Of a stretch of 26,378 nt of DNA, positions 15,641-23,587 are shown one piece after another. The DNA is taken from positions 1 through 26,378 of the forward strand of contig QUJA01000036.1 of NCBI GenBank assembly GCA_003480425.1, given 5' to 3'. This DNA comes from Firmicutes bacterium AM31-12AC (GTDB lineage Bacteria; Bacillota; Clostridia; Lachnospirales; Lachnospiraceae). How positions within the stretch are numbered: position 1 is the first letter of the stretch; every line of letters begins with the position of its first letter. The notes beneath the pieces were generated by a model that had not been told where the DNA came from, did not search any database, and saw only the letters and a list, made by a program, of their open reading frames with translations. The position numbers were made by a program, and so were the translations under genes.

Positions 15641-15855
15641 CAGATACCTGCACTTTCACTTGTAATCTTTTCAAAAATTGTATTTACCAAATCTGTCAAC
15701 TGATTCTTAAAAATAAGAACCAATGCAATAATCACGACCAAAATCAACAACAATTCTATAACCGACATTCCCGACTGGTCTTTCAGAATGTTTTTAATTT
15801 TTTCTGCTTCTTTCTGTAGTCTTATCTTCCCCATTAATGTAATTTGTTTTATCAT
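15640..15855 (-). CDS. flp: Flp1-type type IVb pilin
   Basis: This 71-residue protein has a 29-residue charged leader ending DQSG. Then comes MSVIELLLILVVIIALVLIF, with Glu at mature position 5. That is the type IVb prepilin signature, with cleavage after Gly29 by the TadV-type peptidase at 12868-13314. The mature form is about 42 residues, the usual small size of Flp pilins. It forms the pilus fibre. GGAGGG lies five bases before the ATG at 15855. The pilin gene is in the middle of the operon, not at its head as in many Gram-negative tad loci. Confidence 0.88.
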   Translation of the reverse strand: MIKQITLMGKIRLQKEAEKIKNILKDQSGMSVIELLLILVVIIALVLIFKNQLTDLVNTIFEKITSESAGI

Positions 15856-15880
15856 AATGTCCCTCCATATCCTACATGCC

Positions 15881-17158
15881 TTATATTTGCAACGATAAAA
15901 ATGCCGGTACGATAATCATCAGCAATACAACCGCCAGCATCAAAAACATTGGAAATAATATCTTCGTTCCCGCCTTTTCTCCCAACTGTTTTGCTGTGTT
16001 TTTCCGCTCATCAAACGCTGTATCTGCCTCCTGTCTCAACAATTCAGTCAAGCCTTTTGTGCCTTTTTTTAAGTTCTGTGACAACATTGTTCCAAACTTT
16101 TTATAGACTTGTAATCCGCAACGTTCACCAAAGCGTTCATAACATTCATTTTCTGCCATACCGCCTTTCATCTCATGTATGGTGTATGCCATCTCTTCAT
16201 ATACTTCTCTTTCAACTTTTTCTTTTTTTCTTTTTCCTTCTTCTACACTTACTTCCCGTCTTTTCTCCTGTTCATAATCGTTGACAATCTTATTCCACGC
16301 ATTTCTTGGTGTCATACCGGCTCCAAGAAAAAGTGTAAAACGACTTATCATTTTAGGATAATCCAATGCTAATTGCTGCTCTCTTTTTGAATGTGTTTCC
16401 TTTACCTTTTGTTTTTCTGACACGTACATCAACACTGCCATAACAATACCGATCAGAAGTACTGCTGCTGCACGTAGATTCTTTGCATATTTCCAGATTA
16501 TAACCTCCCCGTTTATACTTGTTGGAAGTAACATCCGTTTCTCTGTCTCACTTAACCTGTCCTGCTTATCTACCTCTGCGTTTAAATTTGATATCAGTTT
16601 TTCCATATCTGTCTGTTTCGGTGGCAATATTCTTGCATAAAGAAAATACATCTCCTTTATTTTCTCATAAGATAACGTAGCTCTCAGTTCAACTATGCGT
16701 CCTTCCTTTGGTAAATCATCATTCTGAACTTTTCCCTGCAAATTCAACACTTCATAATTATCCAGCTCCCAGGACACTTTAATCCCCGTATCGGGAATAT
16801 TACGAATAAGATTCAGATTACTTCGCACCTCATCAAGACTTCTATTATCTCCTAATATCAGCTTCTCCAGCTGAACTTCTGCCTTGGCCAGTTCTCGTTG
16901 TAATTCTGCCTCCGTATATTTCTGTTCGTGGATTCGGACAGTATATGGTTCTTTGGCATCTCCGATCCATACTTGTAAATCTTCTTGTCTGTCTCCTTTA
17001 CCTTGCTTGTTACGTTCCACATAATTTATCCCTTCTTTCGTCATCGGAAGACTCTTAAGATTATCTGCAAGAAAAAGAATCAAAGATAATATTCCTGCTA
17101 TAAGAAGAATTATCCCTATTTTTTTCTGCATCGTATTCCGATTTTCTTTAAACTTCAA
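15881..17158 (-). CDS. tadC: TadC-like inner membrane platform protein (T2SSF domain)
   Basis: The 425-residue protein ends in a T2SSF domain (about 265-395), with LDYPKMISRFTLFLGAGMTPRNAW, GGMAENECYERFGERCGL and a final membrane segment (400-422). With TadB it forms the membrane platform on which CpaF drives pilus assembly. It is unusual for its N-terminus: one membrane segment (12-30), then about 195 mostly hydrophilic residues, then a second segment (229-246). That loop should lie outside the cell. Typical TadC proteins are about 300 residues and lack it. The start is a TTG at 17158, overlapping tadB by 11 bases. An ATG at 17131 is an alternative with a weak ribosome site. Confidence 0.82.
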   Translation of the reverse strand: MKFKENRNTMQKKIGIILLIAGILSLILFLADNLKSLPMTKEGINYVERNKQGKGDRQEDLQVWIGDAKEPYTVRIHEQKYTEAELQRELAKAEVQLEKLILGDNRSLDEVRSNLNLIRNIPDTGIKVSWELDNYEVLNLQGKVQNDDLPKEGRIVELRATLSYEKIKEMYFLYARILPPKQTDMEKLISNLNAEVDKQDRLSETEKRMLLPTSINGEVIIWKYAKNLRAAAVLLIGIVMAVLMYVSEKQKVKETHSKREQQLALDYPKMISRFTLFLGAGMTPRNAWNKIVNDYEQEKRREVSVEEGKRKKEKVEREVYEEMAYTIHEMKGGMAENECYERFGERCGLQVYKKFGTMLSQNLKKGTKGLTELLRQEADTAFDERKNTAKQLGEKAGTKILFPMFLMLAVVLLMIIVPAFLSLQI

Positions 17159-17846
17159 TGTGTACCATCTTCCTTCCCATGTAATATGCCGCTATATAAA
17201 TAATCAGGCACACACTCATCAACACGACTCCTGCAGCACTTCCATACAAGACAGATAAGAACTCCGGAAATGTAAAACGCATATACAGTACCATACCTAA
17301 CGGAATCATGCACATCACTTGAAATTCTAAGTTCTTCGCCGCTAACATCGTCTGGATCTCCCGCTCTACTTCCATCTTGTCTCCTATCATGCGAATCGAC
17401 TCTTTTAAAATTGTAATGCTGTCTCCACCCATCCGCTTGGCTGTCGCAAACACTACCGCAAAATCTTCTGCATCTTCTTGTTGAACTCTTTTGGCAAACG
17501 CCCACAATACTTGTTCGGCAGTCTGATTCATACTTAATTTATGTGACATAAGTTCAAACTCCTGACATATACGGCTATTCTTTGAATGTAATGTTTGCAA
17601 CTCCTTTTCTGTGGAGCGAATCGCATTCTCTACCGAATATCCCACCTTCAAAGAAGACGCCATAATCTGCATTGCATCTCGAAACTGCATACGGAATTCC
17701 AATTCTTTTTTCCTGCAACACTCTTCTCTCCACTGCTGAAAATATCCGATTGCAACCGGCAATAAGACAACACCTGCAATCCATGAATCATAAAACAAAT
17801 ATGCTAAAAGCAAGTCCAATACAATAGCCTTTGCAATTGCAACCAT
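17148..17846 (-). CDS. tadB: TadB-like inner membrane platform protein
   Basis: The 232-residue protein has two N-terminal membrane segments, a cytoplasmic T2SSF domain and two C-terminal segments. The cytoplasmic part runs FRDAMQIMASSLKVGYSVENAI, RVQQEDAEDFAVVFATAKRMGGD, then MLAAKNLEFQVMCMIPLG. This is the TadB pattern; it pairs with TadC. The frame is open upstream to 17906 inside cpaF. I chose the ATG at 17846, eight bases after the cpaF stop, because upstream starts would need a 50-base overlap. A weak TAGGGAA serves as ribosome site, partly overlapping the cpaF stop, so coupling is likely. Confidence 0.87.
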   Translation of the reverse strand: MVAIAKAIVLDLLLAYLFYDSWIAGVVLLPVAIGYFQQWREECCRKKELEFRMQFRDAMQIMASSLKVGYSVENAIRSTEKELQTLHSKNSRICQEFELMSHKLSMNQTAEQVLWAFAKRVQQEDAEDFAVVFATAKRMGGDSITILKESIRMIGDKMEVEREIQTMLAAKNLEFQVMCMIPLGMVLYMRFTFPEFLSVLYGSAAGVVLMSVCLIIYIAAYYMGRKMVHIEV

Positions 17847-17853
17847 GTATTCC

Positions 17854-19068
17854 CTACGCTGTATATCCTGCTGCCAGCAATTTGTCCCGATGAACCAATT
17901 CCGCACTCTTCACCAGTGTTCCTTGAATCTTTCCACCTCTCATTCCCTCCTCTCGAAATTCATATAGCGTCTGTGTCTGAATCCGACCGTTCTCAAATCC
18001 TAACACCTCCACTATCTCCAGCACCCTTCTTGACTTGTCCCTCAATCTTCCCAAATGAATAATAATATCTAACGCAGATGCAATCTGTCTCTGAATTGCT
18101 GTTAAAGGAAGGTCTATTCCCATCATCATCATCGTTTCTAGTCGATGCAACATATCGGTCGGATTATTTGAATGTCCGGTGGACATAGAGCCGCTGTGCC
18201 CGTTCAACATCGCCGATGATATCATGTCCACAGTCTCATCCCCTCTTACCTCTCCGACTACGATACGATCCGGTCGCATTCGAAGTGCCGATTTGATCAA
18301 ATCTCTGATTGTCACCGCTCCTTCTCCTTCCAGATTCGCATTTCTCGCTTCCAACCTTACAAGATTCGGGACCCCCTTTATCTGTAATTCTGCATTATCT
18401 TCAATTGTGATAATCCGTTCATCCTTTGGAATATAATCCGATAAGGCATTTAAAAACGTTGTCTTCCCTGATCCGGTTCCTCCACTCACAAAAATATTGT
18501 ATTTAGCTTTGACAAGCATCTTTAAAAATTCTACCGCCTCTTCTGTGATACTCTGCCATTCAACCAACTGTTTCATCGTCACCTTTTCTTTTGGAAACTT
18601 TCTGATCGTCATGATCGGACCATTCAAAGCCACTGGTTTCAACACAACATTCACACGTGAACCATCTTCCAATCTGGCATCTACGATTGGAGACAATTCA
18701 TTTACATAACGATTCGTTCCTGATACAATCTGCTGGATCACATCTTCCAATTTTTCCTGCGATAAAAACGTCTTGTCAGAGCGGACTATTCTGCCGTCCC
18801 TCTCCACAAATATGTGATCCTTTCCATTAATCATAATCTCCGTGATTGAATCATCCTCTACCAGCTCCTGTAACACATCCAATTTACGAAAAGAATGAAA
18901 CAATCGTCTGCTCAACCGTATCTGCTCTTTCAATGGCAAATACTCTTCCTCCGAAAATTCCTGTAACACACTATAGATAATCTCGGATAATTCTTCGTCC
19001 TCCATCTCTCTTGTAAGGTCTATCCGTTCCATCACCCGTTCATATAGCTGTTCTTCTTGTATATTCAC
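17854..19068 (-). CDS. cpaF: CpaF/TadA pilus assembly ATPase
   Basis: The 404-residue protein is the secretion ATPase that powers Flp pilus assembly as a cytoplasmic hexamer. Visible motifs are Walker A GGTGSGKT (196-203), the Asp box TIEDNAEL (221-228), Walker B RIVVGEVRG (268-276) and the His box GHSGSMSTGHSN (290-301). An N-terminal domain of about 60 helical residues precedes the usual IMINGKDHIFVERDG region. The start is GTG at 19068, with a GAGG eleven bases upstream that overlaps the end of the TadZ gene. The gap to that gene is 8 bp. Confidence 0.95.
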   Translation of the reverse strand: MNIQEEQLYERVMERIDLTREMEDEELSEIIYSVLQEFSEEEYLPLKEQIRLSRRLFHSFRKLDVLQELVEDDSITEIMINGKDHIFVERDGRIVRSDKTFLSQEKLEDVIQQIVSGTNRYVNELSPIVDARLEDGSRVNVVLKPVALNGPIMTIRKFPKEKVTMKQLVEWQSITEEAVEFLKMLVKAKYNIFVSGGTGSGKTTFLNALSDYIPKDERIITIEDNAELQIKGVPNLVRLEARNANLEGEGAVTIRDLIKSALRMRPDRIVVGEVRGDETVDMISSAMLNGHSGSMSTGHSNNPTDMLHRLETMMMMGIDLPLTAIQRQIASALDIIIHLGRLRDKSRRVLEIVEVLGFENGRIQTQTLYEFREEGMRGGKIQGTLVKSAELVHRDKLLAAGYTA

Positions 19069-19076
19069 GTTATCTT

Positions 19077-19985
19077 CTACCTCATTCTTTTTTGAATCGT
19101 TTTCTCCAAAACCTGTTCTTTTCCTGTTTTACGCAAATTTTCCGTATACTCTGCAAGCTTTGTCATTGCTGCCCGCTCTTCGATATATGGTGTGTAAACA
19201 GTATGGCATGCCTCCAAAATTTCAAACAAACCATTCACACTGTCTCCCAAATCCAAAATAATCTTCTCATAAATGCACTGATTTAAAATCTGTTGAAATA
19301 ATTGTAACCATTCCTCTTTTTGTATCGCCTGCATATCCAAAATATATGGCATCGGTTTAATATAATCTAACTTCTCAAGCTGACCTGCCATCATACTGAT
19401 CCGCATCCCGAGATTTCCCTTTTCCTGACGCAAATAATAAATCAAATCTGCCAGTGTCTGCTCTGTTGGATCGGTAAAATAGTAAGACGAACCCGCATAT
19501 CCTTCCAGATTCAAATACAATACCGGTTCCCGCTCCGCTAATTTCTTTCCCAGTGCAAGAGCGAACCTTGTCTTGCCAATTCTATGAATTGGAGAATACA
19601 CCCCGATCAATTGTCCTCCTCTTCGTGCCCTTGTACTTCTCTGCGTCTCCTTTCTCTTAACTCTTCTTTCCAACATCTGTGCACGTATTGCTTCTGCACT
19701 CTGATATCGATAAACACCAATCTCTCCGTCTTCCAATGCACTCCTTTTATCTTGTACTAACACAAACTTCCTTACCGCCGGAATCTGCCTTCTTTTTTCT
19801 TTTGGACATTCTTCTCCTGTCAGCAATGCATAAATCTTCTTCTCTTTTGCAAATTGCTCCGCGTCCTGCATACTGTGGAAAAGATAAAACTGTACTTCCG
19901 GTGACTTACTCTTTGTTAATACTTGAAACAGATTTTCCGAATATTGTTTTTGAGAATCACAAATTACAACATTTTTTACATACAC
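19077..19985 (-). CDS. tadZ: TadZ/CpaE-like pilus localisation protein
   Basis: The 302-residue protein has a receiver-like N-terminal domain (about 1-105) and a ParA/MinD-like C-terminal domain, the TadZ layout. TadZ marks the cell site where the pilus is built. The phosphate loop reads GVYSPIHRIGKT (128-139). It keeps GKT but lacks the KGG part of the deviant Walker A, so nucleotide use may be weak. LILDLGDSV-like KIILDLGDSV later in the protein matches the Walker B strand. An upstream GTG (20015) is in frame, but the GTG at 19985 follows AGGAGG by five bases and starts the domain directly (MYVKNVVICDSQ). It is the first gene of the pilus operon. Confidence 0.82.
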   Translation of the reverse strand: MYVKNVVICDSQKQYSENLFQVLTKSKSPEVQFYLFHSMQDAEQFAKEKKIYALLTGEECPKEKRRQIPAVRKFVLVQDKRSALEDGEIGVYRYQSAEAIRAQMLERRVKRKETQRSTRARRGGQLIGVYSPIHRIGKTRFALALGKKLAEREPVLYLNLEGYAGSSYYFTDPTEQTLADLIYYLRQEKGNLGMRISMMAGQLEKLDYIKPMPYILDMQAIQKEEWLQLFQQILNQCIYEKIILDLGDSVNGLFEILEACHTVYTPYIEERAAMTKLAEYTENLRKTGKEQVLEKTIQKRMR

Positions 19986-20196
19986 TTTGTCCTCCTGTCT
20001 CTCTACACACCACACCTATAGTCCTATAGAGTTTGTCCGTATTTTACTTTGATTAATTCAACTTGAAACATTGTTGCGAAATATGCAACGGAATTCATAA
20101 TTGATAATTGAATGATATACTTGCTCATCCAATCCCTAGAAATATCCAAATCAGATTGATTTGAAATGAAACAGCAGATGTGATAACTACTGTGTG
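19986..20196 (-). promoter_or_regulatory. Long 5' leader of the pilus operon
   Basis: From the promoter at 20203-20231 the leader is about 211 nt. It holds two clear hairpins, CAAATC/GATTTG (20147-20163) and GTTGC/GCAAC (20073-20089), and a CTATAG-GA-CTATAG direct/palindromic motif near 20015-20030. No known riboswitch consensus is recognised, and there is no gene. Confidence 0.45.
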
Positions 20197-20202
20197 AATC
20201 GT

Positions 20203-20231
20203 ATTATAAACGTGTATTTTTTATTTGTCCA
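20203..20231 (-). promoter_or_regulatory. Sigma-A-type promoter of the pilus operon
   Basis: On the minus strand TGGACA (20231-20226), 17 bp, TATAAT (20208-20203). This is the best promoter match upstream of the operon. It begins 37 bp after the bofA stop. Confidence 0.65.
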
Positions 20232-20267
20232 GATAGATTTTTCATCTTTTTTGTTTTTGTGAAATCC

Positions 20268-20477
20268 TCACAAATTTTGAAAAATTAAGATACTATATAA
20301 CAGACATACCCCAGGTACTCCAAGCGCCCCGCTTGTAACCAACGAAGCTGCGTTAATCCCCACATTTAACGATGTTTGATCCGGTAACACATAATGATTT
20401 ATAAAAAAGATCAGTGTTCCTCCAACAAGCGCACGAATAAAAAATGTCACAAAAAAAGATGCCAGCTTACGAAGCAT
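20268..20477 (-). CDS. bofA: BofA-family protein (pro-sigma-K processing inhibitor type)
   Basis: This 69-residue protein has two membrane segments (about 5-26 and 44-66). The second contains ALGVPGVCLLYSILIF, the BofA family signature. In Bacillus, BofA holds the SpoIVFB protease inactive in the outer forespore membrane until the signal to process sigma-K. In clostridia the role is less clear, but the gene points to a spore-forming lineage. GGAGGT lies close before the ATG. A hairpin TTTGTGA/TCACAAA overlaps the stop codon but lacks a T-run. It follows the deaminase gene by 116 bp on the same strand. Confidence 0.85.
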   Translation of the reverse strand: MLRKLASFFVTFFIRALVGGTLIFFINHYVLPDQTSLNVGINAASLVTSGALGVPGVCLLYSILIFQNL

Positions 20478-20593
20478 ACCATACCTCCGTCCAGAATTAT
20501 TTTACCCAATTGTTATCCACTAAACAATTTAGATACACCATTCTCATTTCCTGAAATATCTATATGCTGCTGACATCTTCTTTATGTTCTTTA

Positions 20594-21082
20594 TTATAAA
20601 TTAATCTTTATTTCCCTGTTTGTTCTATGATACTGATAGAATTTCACACCTGCTGCGCTCATCATACGCTTAGATGCGATCACACTTGGTGTATCGGCAT
20701 ATTTATCACAGTCATAAATAACTTCCTTAATTCCTGACTGAATGATTGCCTTTGCACATTCATTACAAGGAAACAGAGAGACATACATTCTCGCCCCTTC
20801 CAGACTGCCGCCGCTATAATTCAAAATAGCATTGAGCTCACTGTGTGTTGAATATACATATTTTGTTTCCAACGGATCTTCTCCGTCTCTCGTCCAAGGA
20901 AAATCATCATCTGAACAACCTCTTGGAAGTCCATTGTAACCCATTGATAAAATCTTATTGTCAGGACTTACAATACAACATCCCACCTGTGTATTCGGAT
21001 CCTTTGAACGAAGTCCGGAAAGCAGAGCTACCCCCATAAAATATTCATCCCATGATATATAATCATCTCGTTTTGTTGACAT
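20594..21082 (-). CDS. dCMP deaminase (ComEB-like)
   Basis: The 162-residue zinc enzyme converts dCMP to dUMP, a source of thymidylate. The zinc site is STHSELNAI (His80, catalytic Glu82) and FPCNECA (Cys106, Cys109). The middle residue is Ser, where HAE is most common; HSE is tolerated. NTQVGCCIV and GYNGLPRG are family motifs. It starts 24 bp after the Sua5 gene with GGAGGGGA before the ATG, so the two share a transcript. Length is normal for the family. Confidence 0.93.
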   Translation of the reverse strand: MSTKRDDYISWDEYFMGVALLSGLRSKDPNTQVGCCIVSPDNKILSMGYNGLPRGCSDDDFPWTRDGEDPLETKYVYSTHSELNAILNYSGGSLEGARMYVSLFPCNECAKAIIQSGIKEVIYDCDKYADTPSVIASKRMMSAAGVKFYQYHRTNREIKINL

Positions 21083-21106
21083 ATTCCCCTCCTTTTTTTC
21101 CCAGTT

Positions 21107-22636
21107 TTACACTTCTTCAAAAGACGCGTCTTTATTTAAGGTTTCAGCCAGTTTATCGATTGTCTCTGTCAGCCTCTCCATACATTCTCCATATGCGTTC
21201 AATGGCTGACCATACGGGTTCGGTATCTCCGATTCTTCTCCGATAAATTCACTGAGCGTAAAGACTTTCGCAGCCTCACCATACTCTGACTGTACTTTTT
21301 CTTTTTCACTCTCACACATTGCCAATATCAGTATATCTTCTGCAACATCATTTTCTGAAAATGCAGTTGCTGTATGATTTTCTATCGTCATTTGTGCACT
21401 TTTCATGACTGCCTCGGCTTTTTGATTCACCGGTTCTGGGAACAATACTACCAGCCCACGGGAATCAATGGCATATTCCTGGCATAAATCTTTGTGTCTG
21501 AGCATCTCTGCAGCCATTGGTCCACGGCATGTATCTGCATCACTCAAAAATACAATACGTCTGTACTTCTGATATTTCATAACTGCCTGTGCTGAGATTC
21601 TTGTATGTCCTGCCGCCTTCTCAAGACGATTCATGATTGCTTTTCCTATCCCCTGCAAAGCAAATGATTCACTGTAGATCAAATCTACTTCTTCTGCATC
21701 AAAATCACGCAGGATTGCATAAAGATTTCTCGCAATCGTCTCTTCATTTTCACGGCTTCCGATATTCTTGATCACACCATTTGTATAATACGCAATTGTT
21801 TCGTTCGTTGCAATGATTCCAACGCGCTTGCCCTGTCTGATTGCTTCATACACAAGCTGGCGGATTGCCAGAACTTCTTCCCTGATATTACCTTCTACAA
21901 TCGTCAATTTGGCCTTTGGTGCATAATGACGATACTTCATTCCGGGTGCCTTTGGTGCCTTTTTTGTCTCTATTCCAAGAATTGTCTCATCAATCGTTAC
22001 ATGATCTATCACTTCTTCAAACATCTCTGCTGTAATTGCACCGGGTCTTAAAATCATCGGCGGATTGACCGTCATATCAAGAATTGTAGACTCCAATCCG
22101 ATATCTACGCTTCCTCCATCTATAATCATGTCAATCTTTCCGCTCAAATCTTCACTTACGTGTTCTGCTGTCGTCGGACTTGGACGTCCCGAAGTATTCG
22201 CACTTGGTGCCGATACAAATCCACCGCCTGCCAGAATTAATTCTCTTGCAATCGGATCACTTGGCATTCTGACAGCCACTGTATCTAATCCTCCTGTTGT
22301 TCCATATGGCACGATATCTGTCTTTTCAAATATCATCGTCAGTGGTCCCGGCCAGAATCGATTAGCCAGTGCTTCTACGTCTTTCGAAATATTCTTAGCT
22401 ACCTTCTCCAAATCTTCTAAAGTTGCAATATGCACGATCAATGGATTATCCGAAGGTCTGCCCTTTGCTGCATAAGTCTTTTTCGCTGCCTCCTCGTCCA
22501 GCGCATTCGCCCCCAAACCATAAACCGTCTCTGTTGGGAACGCTACCAAACCGCCCTTCTTAAGAATCTCTCCTGCTTCTTGCATAATCTGCATGTCAAT
22601 ATTATGTTTATCTACTTTTCTAATTATCGTTTCCAT
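21107..22636 (-). CDS. sua5: Sua5/YwlC threonylcarbamoyl-AMP synthase fused to a degenerate LMW phosphatase domain
   Basis: Residues 1-200 form the YrdC domain, with KKGGLVAFPTETVYGLGANA (27-46), KGRPSDNPL (58-66) and SAPSANTSGRPSPT (142-155). This domain makes threonylcarbamoyl-AMP for the t6A37 tRNA modification. A PGMKYRHYAPK linker (231-241) leads to the Sua5 domain (to about 345). Residues 360-500 match a low-molecular-weight tyrosine phosphatase. Its loop reads FLSDADTCRGPM (363-374), where active enzymes have FVCTGNTCRSPM, so the nucleophile Cys is Ser365. The acid Asp of DPYG is Asn473 (NPYG). That domain is probably inactive. An ATG 24 bases upstream is in frame, but METIIRKVDK matches the usual Sua5 start. 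Confidence 0.92.
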   Translation of the reverse strand: METIIRKVDKHNIDMQIMQEAGEILKKGGLVAFPTETVYGLGANALDEEAAKKTYAAKGRPSDNPLIVHIATLEDLEKVAKNISKDVEALANRFWPGPLTMIFEKTDIVPYGTTGGLDTVAVRMPSDPIARELILAGGGFVSAPSANTSGRPSPTTAEHVSEDLSGKIDMIIDGGSVDIGLESTILDMTVNPPMILRPGAITAEMFEEVIDHVTIDETILGIETKKAPKAPGMKYRHYAPKAKLTIVEGNIREEVLAIRQLVYEAIRQGKRVGIIATNETIAYYTNGVIKNIGSRENEETIARNLYAILRDFDAEEVDLIYSESFALQGIGKAIMNRLEKAAGHTRISAQAVMKYQKYRRIVFLSDADTCRGPMAAEMLRHKDLCQEYAIDSRGLVVLFPEPVNQKAEAVMKSAQMTIENHTATAFSENDVAEDILILAMCESEKEKVQSEYGEAAKVFTLSEFIGEESEIPNPYGQPLNAYGECMERLTETIDKLAETLNKDASFEEV

Positions 22637-22643
22637 AAATTTT

Positions 22644-22649
22644 ATTATA
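22644..22649 (-). promoter_or_regulatory. TATAAT box 7 nt before the sua5 ATG
   Basis: On the minus strand TATAAT is followed by AAAATTT and then the ATG at 22636. There is no ribosome site. Transcription from this box would start at or near the ATG and give a leaderless mRNA. No good -35 box is seen, so the promoter is uncertain. Confidence 0.35.
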
Positions 22650-22742
22650 CCATTTTTCATAGTAAAAAAAAATATGCATCTTCTAAAAAAGCAGTCTATC
22701 GGGCAAACTTTCTACTAATATTTACAGAAGAAATACAAATTT

Positions 22743-23537
22743 CTAACTTATATCTTTCAGATATGTTTCAATTCCATTACAAATTGCATCTGCAACCTTT
22801 TCCTGGTATTCATCTGTGCTTAATTTTTCCGCTTCTTCCCGATTGCTTAAAAATCCGCACTCCACAATGATGAGCGGAACCTCTGTACGCTTCAACATGT
22901 AATAAGTGTCATTTGCTTTCACCTGTCTTTTGTTATCTGCGTCCACACTCAATAAACTATTCTGCATATATTCTGCTGCACTTTTTCCTTCCGTTGAATG
23001 CGTATAATAGAAAACCTGTGCCCCACAAATTCCTTCCTGCTCATAACTGTTTTGATGAATACTAACTGCCAACACTGGCTTATTTTCATTAATTATATCT
23101 ACTCTTGTTTTCATATCTTCCACTTTAGAGTCTGCCAGTCCCCTTTCATCTGTTCGGGTCATCATCACAACAATTTGCTTTTCCTGTAATTTGGATTCTA
23201 CTTTCTTTGCAATCATAAGATTGATATCCTTCTCTTGTACGCCATTAATCCCAATCTTTCCCGGATCACTTCCCCCGTGCCCACTATCCAGCACAATCTG
23301 TACCTTTTTATTCTCTATCTGTGTGCTCTCTACACTTGTTTCACTTCCCATATCTTCTACATTCTGACTATTATTTTGCATATCATCTACTTTACTTATA
23401 ACATGTTCATAAAACTTTGTCCCGATAATCTGGCTCCCAATTGCAACTCCCATTAAACAGACTATCACGAGTACTGTTTTACCCTTTGTCTTTATTTCTT
23501 TATAATTTAACTTCAAAAAAAACATCCCTTCCCACAT
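22743..23537 (-). CDS. N-acetylmuramoyl-L-alanine amidase (Amidase_3), membrane-anchored
   Basis: The 264-residue protein has a membrane anchor (about 21-40), a spacer and a zinc amidase domain (about 78-262). The domain cuts the bond between MurNAc and the peptide stem of peptidoglycan. Ligands and catalytic Glu are visible: His87 (LDSGHGG), Glu102 (QEKDIN), His161 (SIHQNS) and Glu226 (VECGFLSN). Three starts are possible: ATG 23537 (no ribosome site), ATG 23525 (ribosome site too close) and TTG 23516, nine bases after GGAAGGG. I give the outermost ATG, but the TTG has the best ribosome site. All three lie in the terminator of the upstream GH18 gene. It is followed by sua5 after 106 bp. Confidence 0.88.
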   Translation of the reverse strand: MWEGMFFLKLNYKEIKTKGKTVLVIVCLMGVAIGSQIIGTKFYEHVISKVDDMQNNSQNVEDMGSETSVESTQIENKKVQIVLDSGHGGSDPGKIGINGVQEKDINLMIAKKVESKLQEKQIVVMMTRTDERGLADSKVEDMKTRVDIINENKPVLAVSIHQNSYEQEGICGAQVFYYTHSTEGKSAAEYMQNSLLSVDADNKRQVKANDTYYMLKRTEVPLIIVECGFLSNREEAEKLSTDEYQEKVADAICNGIETYLKDIS

Positions 23538-23572
23538 ATATTACTTTTAAAATATATGCAGAAAAAGGATGT
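23515..23572 (-). terminator. Intrinsic terminator of the GH18 gene overlapping the amidase start
   Basis: On the minus strand ACATCCTTTTTC pairs with GGGAAGGGATGT, including G-U pairs. CATATATT then pairs with AATATATG around an 8-base loop, and eight T follow. It begins 15 bp after the GH18 stop. The 3' arm contains GGGAAGGG and two ATG codons, and the T-run ends in the TTG of the amidase reading frame. Confidence 0.88.
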
Positions 23573-23587
23573 CTCTTTCTTACTTAT

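Noticed and set aside
19986..20267. Cyclic di-GMP riboswitch in the pilus leader
   Set aside because: The conserved GEMM core sequences were looked for by eye and are not present.
20594..21082. Loss of activity in dCMP deaminase because HAE reads HSE
   Set aside because: The zinc ligands and catalytic Glu are intact, and the middle residue is not catalytic.
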